Shown here piece after piece: positions 43,532-52,651 of a DNA stretch of 64,000 nt (positions within the stretch are counted from its first letter, which is position 1; each line of letters begins with the position of its first letter). Made by a program: the position numbers and the translations under genes. Source of the DNA: Streptomyces sp. NBC_00576 (GTDB taxonomy: Bacteria > Actinomycetota > Actinomycetes > Streptomycetales > Streptomycetaceae); the NCBI RefSeq assembly GCF_036345175.1, contig NZ_CP107780.1, positions 6,820,001 to 6,884,000 on the forward strand, written 5' to 3'. The notes under the pieces were generated by a model. It was given only the letters and a program-made list of their open reading frames with translations. It had not been told where the DNA came from and ran no database searches.

Positions 43532-45859
43532 TTACTGGCGGACGGGGAGCGTCGTCAGGAGGCGGGCCGCCACCGCAGGTGGGGCGGCGCCGTCCTCGCC
43601 CGGCATCGTCCGCAGGAGGTGGCCCAGGCGCTGGTACTCCGCCGGGGTGGTGACCAGGGTCGGGAGCAGGGCCGCCAGGGCCCATTCCGTGGTCGTGGAG
43701 CGGTCGGCGATGAGGACCCACTCGCGCAGCACGTCGAGGGCGTGCCGGGTCGCGTTCGGGTCGCCCAGGGCCGCCCGCCACAGGAACGGGATGCCGTGGG
43801 CGGCGGCCGAGCCCTCGGTGGCCGACTGCGCGTACCAGCCGAGGACCAGCGGATGGCCGTACCGCTCGTCGTCCTGGGTGTGGCGGCAGGCGCTGACGAA
43901 GCCGCCGATGGTCAGGTCGTGCACCGGGCGGTCGTCGGGGAGGTGCAGACGCAGCTCGGCGAGGACACGGTCGCTGGCCTCGGAGAGGAGCAACAGGGCG
44001 ACGGCCTCGCCGAGTTCGCGGGCCATCTCGCGGTCGAAGTCGTCCGGGTCGGCGAGGTCCCGGTACAGGCCGCGGGCCGCGGTGCGCAGCGCGGCGAGGG
44101 CCTGCTCGGGGCGTTCGGCGCCGATCAGCGCGTACGCCCGTACGGCCACCCAGCGCAGCCGCCGGTCCTCGCCCTTGGACCACTCGTCGAGGATGCGCGG
44201 GATGTTCGGCGTGTCGATGAGATGGGCGAGGGTGAGGGCGTTGACGGCCACCAGGCGGTGCCGGAAGCGGTTGGAGGTCGCCCAGGGTTCGATGACCAGG
44301 GCCATGGCCGAGGGCAGGTCCGTGCGGGCCAGGACGGCCACTGTGGACGCGGCCCGGGTACGGACGAGAGGGCGCCCGTCGTCGGCCAGCCGGCGCAGCC
44401 AGTCGATCAGCGCGGGGCGCGCGGAGGGGTGGCCCGTCCAGACCTCGCGCAGGAGTACGAGGGAGGCGCGGTCGTCGACGAACCGGGCCTTCTGCTGGGT
44501 CACCGGGCCCCACTCGGTGTGTTCGTCGTCCTCGTACCGCTCGGCGCGGGCGAGTTGGAGGCGCTTGCCGATGTGGGTGCCGAAGACGGGGACCTCGGGG
44601 ACGCCCACCGGGTTCTGGGTCTGCTGGAGGAACCGGTAGAGCAGATCGCTGAGTTCGGCGGTGAGGGCGTACGGGCCGTCGTCGAACGCGGCCAGTGCGA
44701 CCAGGAATGCCTTGTCGCGCAGATGGATCGACGCCTCGTCCTCCTCGAACCACTCCTGGACCTGGTTCTCCAGGGAGATCAGGGAGAACTGGGCGACGGC
44801 GTTCTCGGCGACCTCGCCGGCCGCGTACCGGCCGAGCAGCTGGGCGAACGCGGCCACCTCGCGGAGTTGGTGACTGCGGCTCAGGAACTCGGTGACGTCC
44901 GGGAGTTCGAGCAGCTTCGCCGCCGTCGCCTCCTTGTCATCGGTGGCGGAGGCGACGCGGGTGCGGAGATGGGCGGCCAGTACGTCTGCCGTGTCCGGCG
45001 GCTGCCAGTTGACGACCGGTACGTCCTCCAGGACGGCCGTCGGGCCGACGGTGACGACGAGGTACGCGTCCTGCGCGGTGAGGCGGTCGCAGGCGGCGAG
45101 GAGATGGTGCTCGCGGAGGGGGCGGTCGCGGCGGGTGACGAGGTCGGCGAGGACGTAGCCGCGGGGGTGGGCCCGGGCTCCTCCGGTGGTTCCCGTGGCG
45201 GTTCCGTCTGCGGTTCTCTCCGCGGTGCCGTCCGGCGCGGTGAACTTGTCCGCCAGGGTGCTCGGGTTCGTGTCGCGGTCGAGGGTGTGTATGGGCGCCG
45301 CCCCGAGCCGGTGCAGGAGCATCAGGGCGGCCGTGTGTCTGCCGGTGAAGCGGGCGCCCGACAGGACGAGGACGCGGTCCCGGCGCAGGCGGGTGAGCAG
45401 GGCCTCGATGGTCTCGTCGGCGGCGACGAACGAGGCGGCGAGCCGGTCGAGCGTGGTCTGCGGGACCTCACCCGAGGCGGAGGCAGCGGCGGACGGGGCG
45501 GAGAACCCGGGTATCGACCACTGGTGGATCTCCGTCTTGCTGCCCATGATCACGTCCCCGGTGACCTGGCCGCCGCTGACGCCGTGCTGGTGGCCGGCGA
45601 CCGCGCTGCCGCCGAAGCCGGCGCTGCCGCCGAACTGCATCGTCCGGGGGCTGTGGTCGATCAGGTCGCGCCGGGCCGACCAGGCGGTCTGGGGCTGTTC
45701 GCGCTCCTCCGATCCCTCGGAGCCGTCGGCCTCCTTGGACTCCTTCGAGTCCTTGGAGTCCTTGGCGGTGCCGTCTCTGCCGTCCTTGCCGTCGTCGGAG
45801 GCTGCCGGGTCGGCGGCGGGCCCGGGGCGCGGGGCCTCCGCCGCGTCAGGGGTGCTCAT
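43532..45859 (-). CDS. Large P-loop/HEAT-like protein (STAND-like), Gly-rich tag
   Basis: A 775-residue protein. Residues 1-70 are low-complexity and acidic/Lys-rich. Residues 74-106 hold a Gly-rich segment including QHGVSGGQVTGDV (91-103), identical to a stretch at the C-terminus of the cyclase-like neighbour. About 135-330 resembles a P-loop NTPase: RVLVLSGARFTGRHTAALML, in which GARFTGRH is a Walker A with Arg for the usual Lys, so nucleotide hydrolysis may be impaired. From about 400 to the end it is helical with HEAT-like repeats (PLVRTRAASTVAVLARTDLP, FRHRLVAVNALTLAHLIDTP, RRLRWVAVRAYALIGAERPE). The layout resembles nSTAND proteins of actinobacterial conflict systems. Start overlaps the upstream stop by 4 bp. 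Confidence 0.7.
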   Translation of the reverse strand: MSTPDAAEAPRPGPAADPAASDDGKDGRDGTAKDSKDSKESKEADGSEGSEEREQPQTAWSARRDLIDHSPRTMQFGGSAGFGGSAVAGHQHGVSGGQVTGDVIMGSKTEIHQWSIPGFSAPSAAASASGEVPQTTLDRLAASFVAADETIEALLTRLRRDRVLVLSGARFTGRHTAALMLLHRLGAAPIHTLDRDTNPSTLADKFTAPDGTAERTADGTATGTTGGARAHPRGYVLADLVTRRDRPLREHHLLAACDRLTAQDAYLVVTVGPTAVLEDVPVVNWQPPDTADVLAAHLRTRVASATDDKEATAAKLLELPDVTEFLSRSHQLREVAAFAQLLGRYAAGEVAENAVAQFSLISLENQVQEWFEEDEASIHLRDKAFLVALAAFDDGPYALTAELSDLLYRFLQQTQNPVGVPEVPVFGTHIGKRLQLARAERYEDDEHTEWGPVTQQKARFVDDRASLVLLREVWTGHPSARPALIDWLRRLADDGRPLVRTRAASTVAVLARTDLPSAMALVIEPWATSNRFRHRLVAVNALTLAHLIDTPNIPRILDEWSKGEDRRLRWVAVRAYALIGAERPEQALAALRTAARGLYRDLADPDDFDREMARELGEAVALLLLSEASDRVLAELRLHLPDDRPVHDLTIGGFVSACRHTQDDERYGHPLVLGWYAQSATEGSAAAHGIPFLWRAALGDPNATRHALDVLREWVLIADRSTTTEWALAALLPTLVTTPAEYQRLGHLLRTMPGEDGAAPPAVAARLLTTLPVRQ
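45552..45591 (-). repeat. 40-bp in-frame repeat, copy in P-loop gene
   Basis: 40 identical bases shared with 45893-45932, encoding QHGVSGGQVTGDV in both genes. See the paired entry. Confidence 0.95.
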
Positions 45860-46740
45860 GAGCCGTCACTCCCGTTGCGGCCGCCCAGGTTGACGTCCCC
45901 GGTGACCTGGCCGCCGCTGACGCCGTGCTGGTCGCCGGTCACCACGCTGCCGCCTATGTTCACGGCACCGTTGAAGTTGAAGACGGGGCCCGGGGCGGGG
46001 CGGCTCTCGGGGGAGGTGCCCTGCACGGGGACTCTCGGTGACTCCGTCGCCTCCGGTGCCGGCGGGGTCTGTGGCGCCGGGCGGTCCCCCGAACCGCCCG
46101 GCGCCTCCCCCGCCCCCGTGCCACGGTGGTCCTGGTCGGCCGTACCGGCCGGGGCTGCCCTGTGGCCGCTGGGCAGCGGGCCGTGCAGCCACGCCCTCAT
46201 CGGGCCGTTCTTGGTGTCCACCCCGACCGGGTGGAACTCGTCGGCCGGGATGCCGGGATGGTCATGCCGTACGACGCCGGTGTACAGGCCGTCCGAGACG
46301 AGCAGCGCGAAGTCGTGGGGGCGTTCGCGCAGGGCGGCGCGCAGCAGCTGGGCGTCCAGCAGGCGGCAGGCGTTGTTCAGGTCGGTGCCGACCCAGCCGT
46401 CGTGCTCGTCCACGGCCACGTACCCCGTGGCGACGACCCCGCGCAGCCGGATCTGGGCCGAGCTGGACGCCATACGGTTGACGACGCGCAACTGCGCCGG
46501 GACGTCCACGAGGAGGGCCCGCAGCAGGGCGGTGACCGGGGCGTTCGCGTCGATGAGCTCCATCACGGAGTCCCCGCGGTCGGCGCGCAGGCGGCGGGTC
46601 TCGTCGATACCGGCGCTTTCGAGTGCGCGGTCGGTGATGTCGTAGAGCATGCGCCGCAGGTATGCCTGCTCGACGTCGTCCCGGTCGCTGAACCTCTCTA
46701 TGTCCAGCAGCAGGATCGTGCGGCTCAGGGGGTCGTTCAT
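45856..46740 (-). CDS. Class III nucleotidyl-cyclase-like protein with Gly-rich tail
   Basis: A 294-residue protein, first gene of the operon. Residues about 5-190 fit the class III nucleotidyl cyclase fold. The first strand TILLLDIERFSD offers metal-ligand-type Asp13, and RADRGDSVMELI offers the second, Asp57 (GDS). IRLRGVVATGYVAVDEHDGW then VGTDLNNACRLLDA (117-130) corresponds to the VGxxVNxAARL element of cyclases. Both metal-binding Asp positions are kept, so catalysis is possible; the base specificity cannot be read. Residues 190-250 are a Pro-rich linker, and 254-287 form a Gly-rich motif (QHGVSGGQVTGDV at 271-283) shared with the next protein. A nucleotide second-messenger synthase for the PycTM effector downstream is the working inference. 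Confidence 0.72.
   Translation of the reverse strand: MNDPLSRTILLLDIERFSDRDDVEQAYLRRMLYDITDRALESAGIDETRRLRADRGDSVMELIDANAPVTALLRALLVDVPAQLRVVNRMASSSAQIRLRGVVATGYVAVDEHDGWVGTDLNNACRLLDAQLLRAALRERPHDFALLVSDGLYTGVVRHDHPGIPADEFHPVGVDTKNGPMRAWLHGPLPSGHRAAPAGTADQDHRGTGAGEAPGGSGDRPAPQTPPAPEATESPRVPVQGTSPESRPAPGPVFNFNGAVNIGGSVVTGDQHGVSGGQVTGDVNLGGRNGSDGS
45893..45932 (-). repeat. 40-bp in-frame repeat, copy in cyclase-like gene
   Basis: 40 bases identical to 45552-45591, 341 bp apart, in the same reading frame of two adjacent genes. The flanking codons are also similar (Gly/Val/Asn-rich), so this is probably a duplicated protein module rather than chance. Confidence 0.95.
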
Positions 46741-46884
46741 GGTCGCCCTTCGACACTGTGGGGGTTGCTTGCAGCAGCGTGGTGGGTGTGGGCCGTGTGC
46801 GGTGAGGGCGGATGACGCAGTCGGAGTGTGACGGGATACACAGAACGCTCTGCGGGGCGCGGGGAGTGGGTGTGGGCGCCGTAC

Positions 46885-46967
46885 CTGGGGGCTGCCGCCC
46901 CCCCCCGACCCCCGCTTCGGCCCTGAAGGGGCCTCGTCCTCAAACGCCGGACGGGCTGGAGATGCTC
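46885..46967. repeat. Dispersed Streptomyces intergenic repeat
   Basis: A poly-C/G stretch followed by CGCTTCGGCCCTGAAGGGGC and CCTCGTCCTCAAACGCCGG with GACGGGCTGGAG. I recognise this as a hairpin-forming element found between many Streptomyces genes. Here it lies at the 3' end of the Crp/Fnr gene and upstream of the cyclase operon. Confidence 0.7.
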
Positions 46968-47676
46968 AACCCTCCGCCGCCGCGATCTTTCGCAGAATGT
47001 CCGGCCTGCGTATCAGCAGCGCCCGCCTCCCCGTCTCCACCGCCTCCTTCTCGCGCAGTTCCCGCAGCAGCCGCTGGACCATCTCCCTCGACGCGCCCAC
47101 CGAACCCGCCAGTTCCTGCTTGCTCAGCGGGACGGAGAGTTCGATGCCCTCGGGGGTGCGGCGGCCGTGGGTGCGGGCGAGGTCGAGGAGGAGGATCGCG
47201 AAGCGTTCCCTTACGTTCATGGACGCGAACTCCAGGCGGCGGCGGTCCGCGGCGCGGGTGCGGTCGGCGGTGAGGCCCAGCAGGGCGAACGAAACTGCTG
47301 GTGAACGGCCCAGGAAGTCCTTGAAGCGTTCGTGTTCCACGGCCACCGCCCGCACCGCCTCCAGCGCGGTCACCGTGGCCGACCGGGGGCGCCCGGTGAG
47401 CGCCGCGGACTCGCCGACTATGTCGCCGGGGCCGCGCAGCGAGAGGAGTGCCTCGTAGCCGTTGGCGGCCGACGCGGTGACCTTTGTCCAGCCCTGGACG
47501 AGGAAGAGGACGTGGGAGGAGGGCTCGCTCTGGTGGATCAGGGCCACCCGGGTGGCGAAATTCATCTCGCGGCCCAGGGACAGGAGGGCCGTGCGGTCCT
47601 CTTGTTCAAGGCGGGCGAGGAAGGGCACCCGGTCGTCCAGGCCCCCGTCGTCCAGTGAGTACGCGGCCGTCCTCAT
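46966..47676 (-). CDS. Crp/Fnr-family transcriptional regulator
   Basis: A 236-residue protein from the ATG at 47676 (a GTG 60 bp upstream, at 47736, is an alternative). The N-terminal cyclic-nucleotide-type beta barrel spans about 15-130 (LEQEDRTALLSLGREMNFAT, LFLVQGWTKVTASAANGYEA, LSLRGPGDIVGESAALTGRP RSATVTALEAVRAV). GESAAL-x-GRPRSATV corresponds to the phosphate-binding cassette. The helical dimer interface and Crp-type HTH (VPLSKQELAGSVGASREMVQ RLLRELREK) follow. There are no Fe-S Cys residues, so it is not an Fnr-type oxygen sensor. It lies directly upstream of, and in the same direction as, the cyclase-like operon, making it a candidate regulator or nucleotide sensor for it. Confidence 0.88.
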   Translation of the reverse strand: MRTAAYSLDDGGLDDRVPFLARLEQEDRTALLSLGREMNFATRVALIHQSEPSSHVLFLVQGWTKVTASAANGYEALLSLRGPGDIVGESAALTGRPRSATVTALEAVRAVAVEHERFKDFLGRSPAVSFALLGLTADRTRAADRRRLEFASMNVRERFAILLLDLARTHGRRTPEGIELSVPLSKQELAGSVGASREMVQRLLRELREKEAVETGRRALLIRRPDILRKIAAAEG

Positions 47677-47869
47677 CACGCTCTGCCCCCGAATCGTCGC
47701 AGCGGACGGATCAAGGTACTGAACGGGCAAGTCCACGGGGCTGTAAAGGGCGCGATTCAGCCACCGTGGCTCTCAAACGACCAAAAGCTGGCGCAAGCTG
47801 CCACAAGGAGTCAAAGGCGGGCTCGAGAGCGGTCCGGAGCCCGGCGTGTCGTACCGGCTTCCATTTGTT

Positions 47870-47898
47870 TTGACCGAAGTCGTTGAGGTAGGTACGCT
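47870..47898 (+). promoter_or_regulatory. Predicted str operon (rpsL) promoter
   Basis: TTGACC (47870-47875), 17-bp spacer, TACGCT (47893-47898): near-ideal vegetative promoter, with a leader of about 185 nt to rpsL. Confidence 0.75.
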
Positions 47899-48017
47899 CA
47901 GACCTTGTGCCTGGGGTGTGCCCTGGCCCTCGTGCGTGCCTTCGAACCGCGCGGGGAGCCGTAAGTGACCACCGCAATCTGCGCCCTTCCCGCCTCGCGG
48001 CGGGGATCTGCAGTATT

Positions 48018-48042
48018 CGACACACCCGACCGCGTGGGTCGG
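48018..48042 (+). promoter_or_regulatory. rpsL leader hairpin (CGACACACCCG motif)
   Basis: CGACACACCCGACC followed by GCGTGGGTCGG; CCGACC (48026-48031) pairs with GGTCGG (48037-48042). The first 11 bases recur at the right end of the window, in the leader expected to belong to the S10 operon. Confidence 0.6.
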
Positions 48043-48091
48043 CGTCGTTCCAGGTTAGCTTCACCATCGGCACACAGAAACCGGAGAAGTA

Positions 48092-48463
48092 GTGCCTACG
48101 ATCCAGCAGCTGGTCCGGAAGGGCCGGCAAGACAAGGTCGAGAAGAACAAGACGCCCGCGCTCGAGGGTTCTCCCCAGCGCCGTGGTGTCTGCACGCGTG
48201 TGTTCACGACCACCCCGAAGAAGCCGAACTCGGCCCTGCGTAAGGTCGCGCGTGTGCGTCTGACCAGCGGGATCGAGGTCACCGCTTATATTCCGGGTGA
48301 GGGACACAACCTGCAGGAGCACTCCATCGTGCTCGTGCGTGGTGGCCGTGTGAAGGACCTGCCCGGTGTTCGCTACAAGATCATCCGCGGCTCCCTTGAC
48401 ACCCAGGGTGTCAAGAACCGCAAGCAGGCCCGCAGCCGCTACGGCGCCAAGAAGGAGAAGTAG
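48092..48463 (+). CDS. rpsL: Ribosomal protein uS12
   Basis: A 123-residue decoding-centre protein. GTG start with GGAG upstream. The sequence GVCTRVFTTTPKKPNSALRK carries the streptomycin-critical Lys (wild type), and the PGVRYKIIRGSLD region carries the second hotspot upstream of it (VKDLPG, Lys intact). First gene of rpsL-rpsG-fusA-tuf, 2 bp before rpsG. Confidence 0.98.
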   Translation: MPTIQQLVRKGRQDKVEKNKTPALEGSPQRRGVCTRVFTTTPKKPNSALRKVARVRLTSGIEVTAYIPGEGHNLQEHSIVLVRGGRVKDLPGVRYKIIRGSLDTQGVKNRKQARSRYGAKKEK

Positions 48464-48465
48464 AA

Positions 48466-48936
48466 ATGCCTCGTAAGGGCCCCGCCCCGAAGCGCCCGGT
48501 CATCATCGACCCGGTCTACGGTTCTCCTCTTGTCACGTCGCTGATCAACAAGGTGCTGCTGAACGGCAAGCGCTCCACCGCCGAGCGCATCGTGTACGGC
48601 GCCATGGAGGGCCTGCGCGAGAAGACCAGCAACGACCCGGTCATCACGCTGAAGCGCGCGCTCGAGAACATCAAGCCGACCCTCGAGGTCAAGTCCCGCC
48701 GTGTCGGTGGTGCGACGTACCAGGTTCCGATCGAGGTCAAGCCCGGTCGCGCCAACACGCTCGCGCTGCGCTGGCTGGTCGGTTACTCCCGCGCCCGTCG
48801 CGAGAAGACCATGACCGAGCGTCTGCTCAACGAGCTTCTCGACGCTTCGAACGGCCTCGGTGCGGCCGTCAAGAAGCGCGAGGACACCCACAAGATGGCC
48901 GAGTCCAACAAGGCCTTCGCGCACTACCGCTGGTAG
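48466..48936 (+). CDS. rpsG: Ribosomal protein uS7
   Basis: A 156-residue 30S head-assembly protein. Signature: DPVYGSPLVTSLINKVLLNG, KSRRVGGATYQVPIEVKPGR and LRWLVGYSRARREKTMTERL. Tightly coupled to rpsL (2 bp) and 39 bp before fusA. Confidence 0.98.
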   Translation: MPRKGPAPKRPVIIDPVYGSPLVTSLINKVLLNGKRSTAERIVYGAMEGLREKTSNDPVITLKRALENIKPTLEVKSRRVGGATYQVPIEVKPGRANTLALRWLVGYSRARREKTMTERLLNELLDASNGLGAAVKKREDTHKMAESNKAFAHYRW

Positions 48937-48975
48937 TCGCAGCCCACATCGAGACCGAGAGAAGACCGAAGCCTT

Positions 48976-51102
48976 ATGGCTACCACTTCACTTGACCTGG
49001 CCAGGGTCCGCAACATCGGGATCATGGCTCACATCGACGCGGGTAAGACGACCACCACTGAGCGGATCCTCTTCTACACCGGCGTCAGCTACAAGATCGG
49101 TGAAGTCCACGACGGCGCTGCCACCATGGACTGGATGGAGCAGGAGCAGGAGCGTGGCATCACGATCACCTCTGCTGCCACCACCTGTCACTGGCCGCTT
49201 GAGGACAACGACTACACGATCAACATCATCGACACCCCCGGGCACGTCGACTTCACCGTTGAGGTAGAGCGCTCGCTGCGCGTCCTCGACGGTGCCGTCA
49301 CCGTGTTCGACGGCGTTGCGGGTGTCGAGCCGCAGTCCGAGACGGTGTGGCGTCAGGCCGACCGTTACGGCGTGCCGCGTATCTGCTTCGTCAACAAGCT
49401 CGACCGGACCGGCGCGGAGTTCCACCGCTGCGTCGACATGATCAAGGACCGCCTCGGTGCGGTTCCGCTGATCATGCAGCTTCCGATCGGTGCCGAGATG
49501 GACTTCAAGGGCGTTGTGGACCTGGTCCGCATGAAGGCGCTCGTGTGGTCCGCCGAGGCGGCCAAGGGCGAGATGTACGACGTCGTCGACATCCCGGCCA
49601 CGCACACCGAGGCTGCCGAGGAGTACCGCGGCAAGCTGGTCGAGGCCGTCGCGGAGCACGACGACGACATCATGGAGCTGTTCCTGGAGGGCCAGGAGCC
49701 CACCGAGGAGCAGCTGTACGCCGCGATCCGTCGCATCACCATCGCGTCCGGCAAGTCCAACGGCATCACGGTCACCCCGGTGTTCTGTGGCACCGCGTTC
49801 AAGAACAAGGGCGTCCAGCCCCTGCTCGACGCGGTCGTGCGCTACCTGCCGACCCCGCTCGACGTCGAGGCCATCGAAGGCCACGACGTCAAGGACCCCG
49901 AGGTCGTCGTCAAGCGCAAGCCGTCCGTGGACGAGCCGTTGTCCGCGCTGGCGTTCAAGATCATGAGCGACCCGCACCTGGGCAAGCTCACCTTCGTCCG
50001 GGTTTACTCGGGCCGCCTGGAGACCGGCACTGCCGTGCTGAACTCCGTCAAGGGCAAGAAGGAGCGCATCGGCAAGATCTACCGTATGCACGCGAACAAG
50101 CGTGAGGAGATCGAAGCGGTGGGCGCCGGCGACATCGTCGCCGTGATGGGTCTGAAGCAGACCACGACCGGCGAGACGCTCTGCGATGACAAGAACCCGG
50201 TGATCCTGGAGTCCATGGACTTCCCGGCGCCGGTCATCCAGGTCGCCATCGAGCCCAAGTCCAAGGGTGACCAGGAGAAGCTGGGTGTAGCCATCCAGCG
50301 TCTCGCGGAGGAGGACCCCTCCTTCCACGTTCACTCGGACGAGGAGACCGGCCAGACCATCCTCGGCGGTATGGGCGAGCTGCACCTCGAGGTGCTGGTC
50401 GACCGTATGAAGCGCGAGTTCAGGGTCGAGGCCAACGTCGGCAAGCCGCAGGTCGCGTACCGCGAGACGATCCGCAAGGCCGTCGAGCGTCACGACTACA
50501 CGCACAAGAAGCAGACCGGTGGTACCGGTCAGTTCGCCAAGGTGCAGATCGCGATCGAGCCGATCGTGGACGGCGACGCTTCGTACGAGTTCGTGAACAA
50601 GGTCACCGGTGGCCGTATCCCGCGGGAGTACATCCCGTCGGTGGACGCCGGTGCGCAGGAGGCCATGCAGTTCGGCATCCTGGCCGGCTACGAGATGACT
50701 GGCGTCCGCGTCATCCTTCTCGACGGCGGCTACCACGAGGTCGACTCCTCCGAACTGGCGTTCAAGATCGCCGGCTCGCAGGCCTTCAAGGAGGCCGCGC
50801 GCAAGGCCAGCCCCGTGCTCCTGGAGCCGATGATGGCCGTTGAGGTCACCACGCCCGAGGACTACATGGGTGAAGTCATTGGCGACATCAACTCCCGCCG
50901 TGGTCAGATCCAGGCCATGGAGGAGCGTGCCGGTGCCCGCGTCGTGAAGGGCCTCGTGCCCCTCTCGGAGATGTTCGGCTACGTCGGTGACCTCCGCAGC
51001 AAGACCTCGGGTCGCGCAAGCTACTCGATGCAGTTCGACTCCTACGCCGAGGTTCCCCGGAACGTCGCCGAGGAGATCATCGCGAAGGCCAAGGGCGAGT
51101 AA
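48976..51102 (+). CDS. fusA: Elongation factor G
   Basis: A 708-residue translocase GTPase. G1 AHIDAGKTTTTERIL, G2/switch GITITSAATT, G3 DTPGHVDF, G4 NKLDRTGA and the domain IV tip HDYTHKKQTGGTGQFAKVQI, ending with domain V RASYSMQFDSYAEVP. Full length with no odd features. Followed by tuf after 142 bp, which allows a separate tuf promoter. Confidence 0.98.
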   Translation: MATTSLDLARVRNIGIMAHIDAGKTTTTERILFYTGVSYKIGEVHDGAATMDWMEQEQERGITITSAATTCHWPLEDNDYTINIIDTPGHVDFTVEVERSLRVLDGAVTVFDGVAGVEPQSETVWRQADRYGVPRICFVNKLDRTGAEFHRCVDMIKDRLGAVPLIMQLPIGAEMDFKGVVDLVRMKALVWSAEAAKGEMYDVVDIPATHTEAAEEYRGKLVEAVAEHDDDIMELFLEGQEPTEEQLYAAIRRITIASGKSNGITVTPVFCGTAFKNKGVQPLLDAVVRYLPTPLDVEAIEGHDVKDPEVVVKRKPSVDEPLSALAFKIMSDPHLGKLTFVRVYSGRLETGTAVLNSVKGKKERIGKIYRMHANKREEIEAVGAGDIVAVMGLKQTTTGETLCDDKNPVILESMDFPAPVIQVAIEPKSKGDQEKLGVAIQRLAEEDPSFHVHSDEETGQTILGGMGELHLEVLVDRMKREFRVEANVGKPQVAYRETIRKAVERHDYTHKKQTGGTGQFAKVQIAIEPIVDGDASYEFVNKVTGGRIPREYIPSVDAGAQEAMQFGILAGYEMTGVRVILLDGGYHEVDSSELAFKIAGSQAFKEAARKASPVLLEPMMAVEVTTPEDYMGEVIGDINSRRGQIQAMEERAGARVVKGLVPLSEMFGYVGDLRSKTSGRASYSMQFDSYAEVPRNVAEEIIAKAKGE

Positions 51103-51244
51103 CACACCCCGTTTACACGCTTTAGGCTTGACACCGACCGCCGGGGCAACCCGGGAGGGAAAACCCCGGCGGGCGGCATCCCAGCAAAGATCACCTGGCG
51201 CCGATGAGTAAGGCGTACCAGAACCACTCCGCAGGAGGACCCCA

Positions 51245-52438
<1,194 letters not shown>

Positions 52439-52487
52439 TCCTTGTTGGCTTGACAGCCTGACCTGGTAGCTCTCACGAGCTTCCTGA

Positions 52488-52521
52488 AGAGGCCCGTACG
52501 ACTTCGGTCGTACGGGCCTCT
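52488..52521 (+). terminator. Terminator of str operon
   Basis: A perfect 15-bp stem (52488-52502 and 52507-52521) with a TTCG tetraloop, followed by TTGCTGTG, 49 bp after tuf. Confidence 0.92.
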
Positions 52522-52551
52522 TTGCTGTGTCGGCTACGCCTGGTTGCTGTT

Positions 52552-52565
52552 ACGAAACTATTCGT
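52552..52565 (+). promoter_or_regulatory. Possible LacI-type operator upstream of GH115
   Basis: ACGAA-ACTA-TTCGT inverted repeat 86 bp before the GH115 start. The CGAAA-type half site resembles operators seen before xylan-utilisation genes in Streptomyces. Weak evidence. Confidence 0.3.
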
Positions 52566-52651
52566 CGCGTACGACCCGTTGTTCACTCCGTGCACTCGCC
52601 CCACTATTTGTCATGCCACTGACCAAATTCAGCGGAGGGGTGGGTTACGTC

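Noticed and set aside
41699..46645. Open frame of about 1650 codons on the plus strand across the cyclase/P-loop operon
   Set aside because: It is antisense to four genes supported by domain patterns and start-stop overlaps; composition is Gly/Arg/Val-rich without domains.
48180..48420. Streptomycin-resistance type rpsL
   Set aside because: Both hotspot lysines are wild type.
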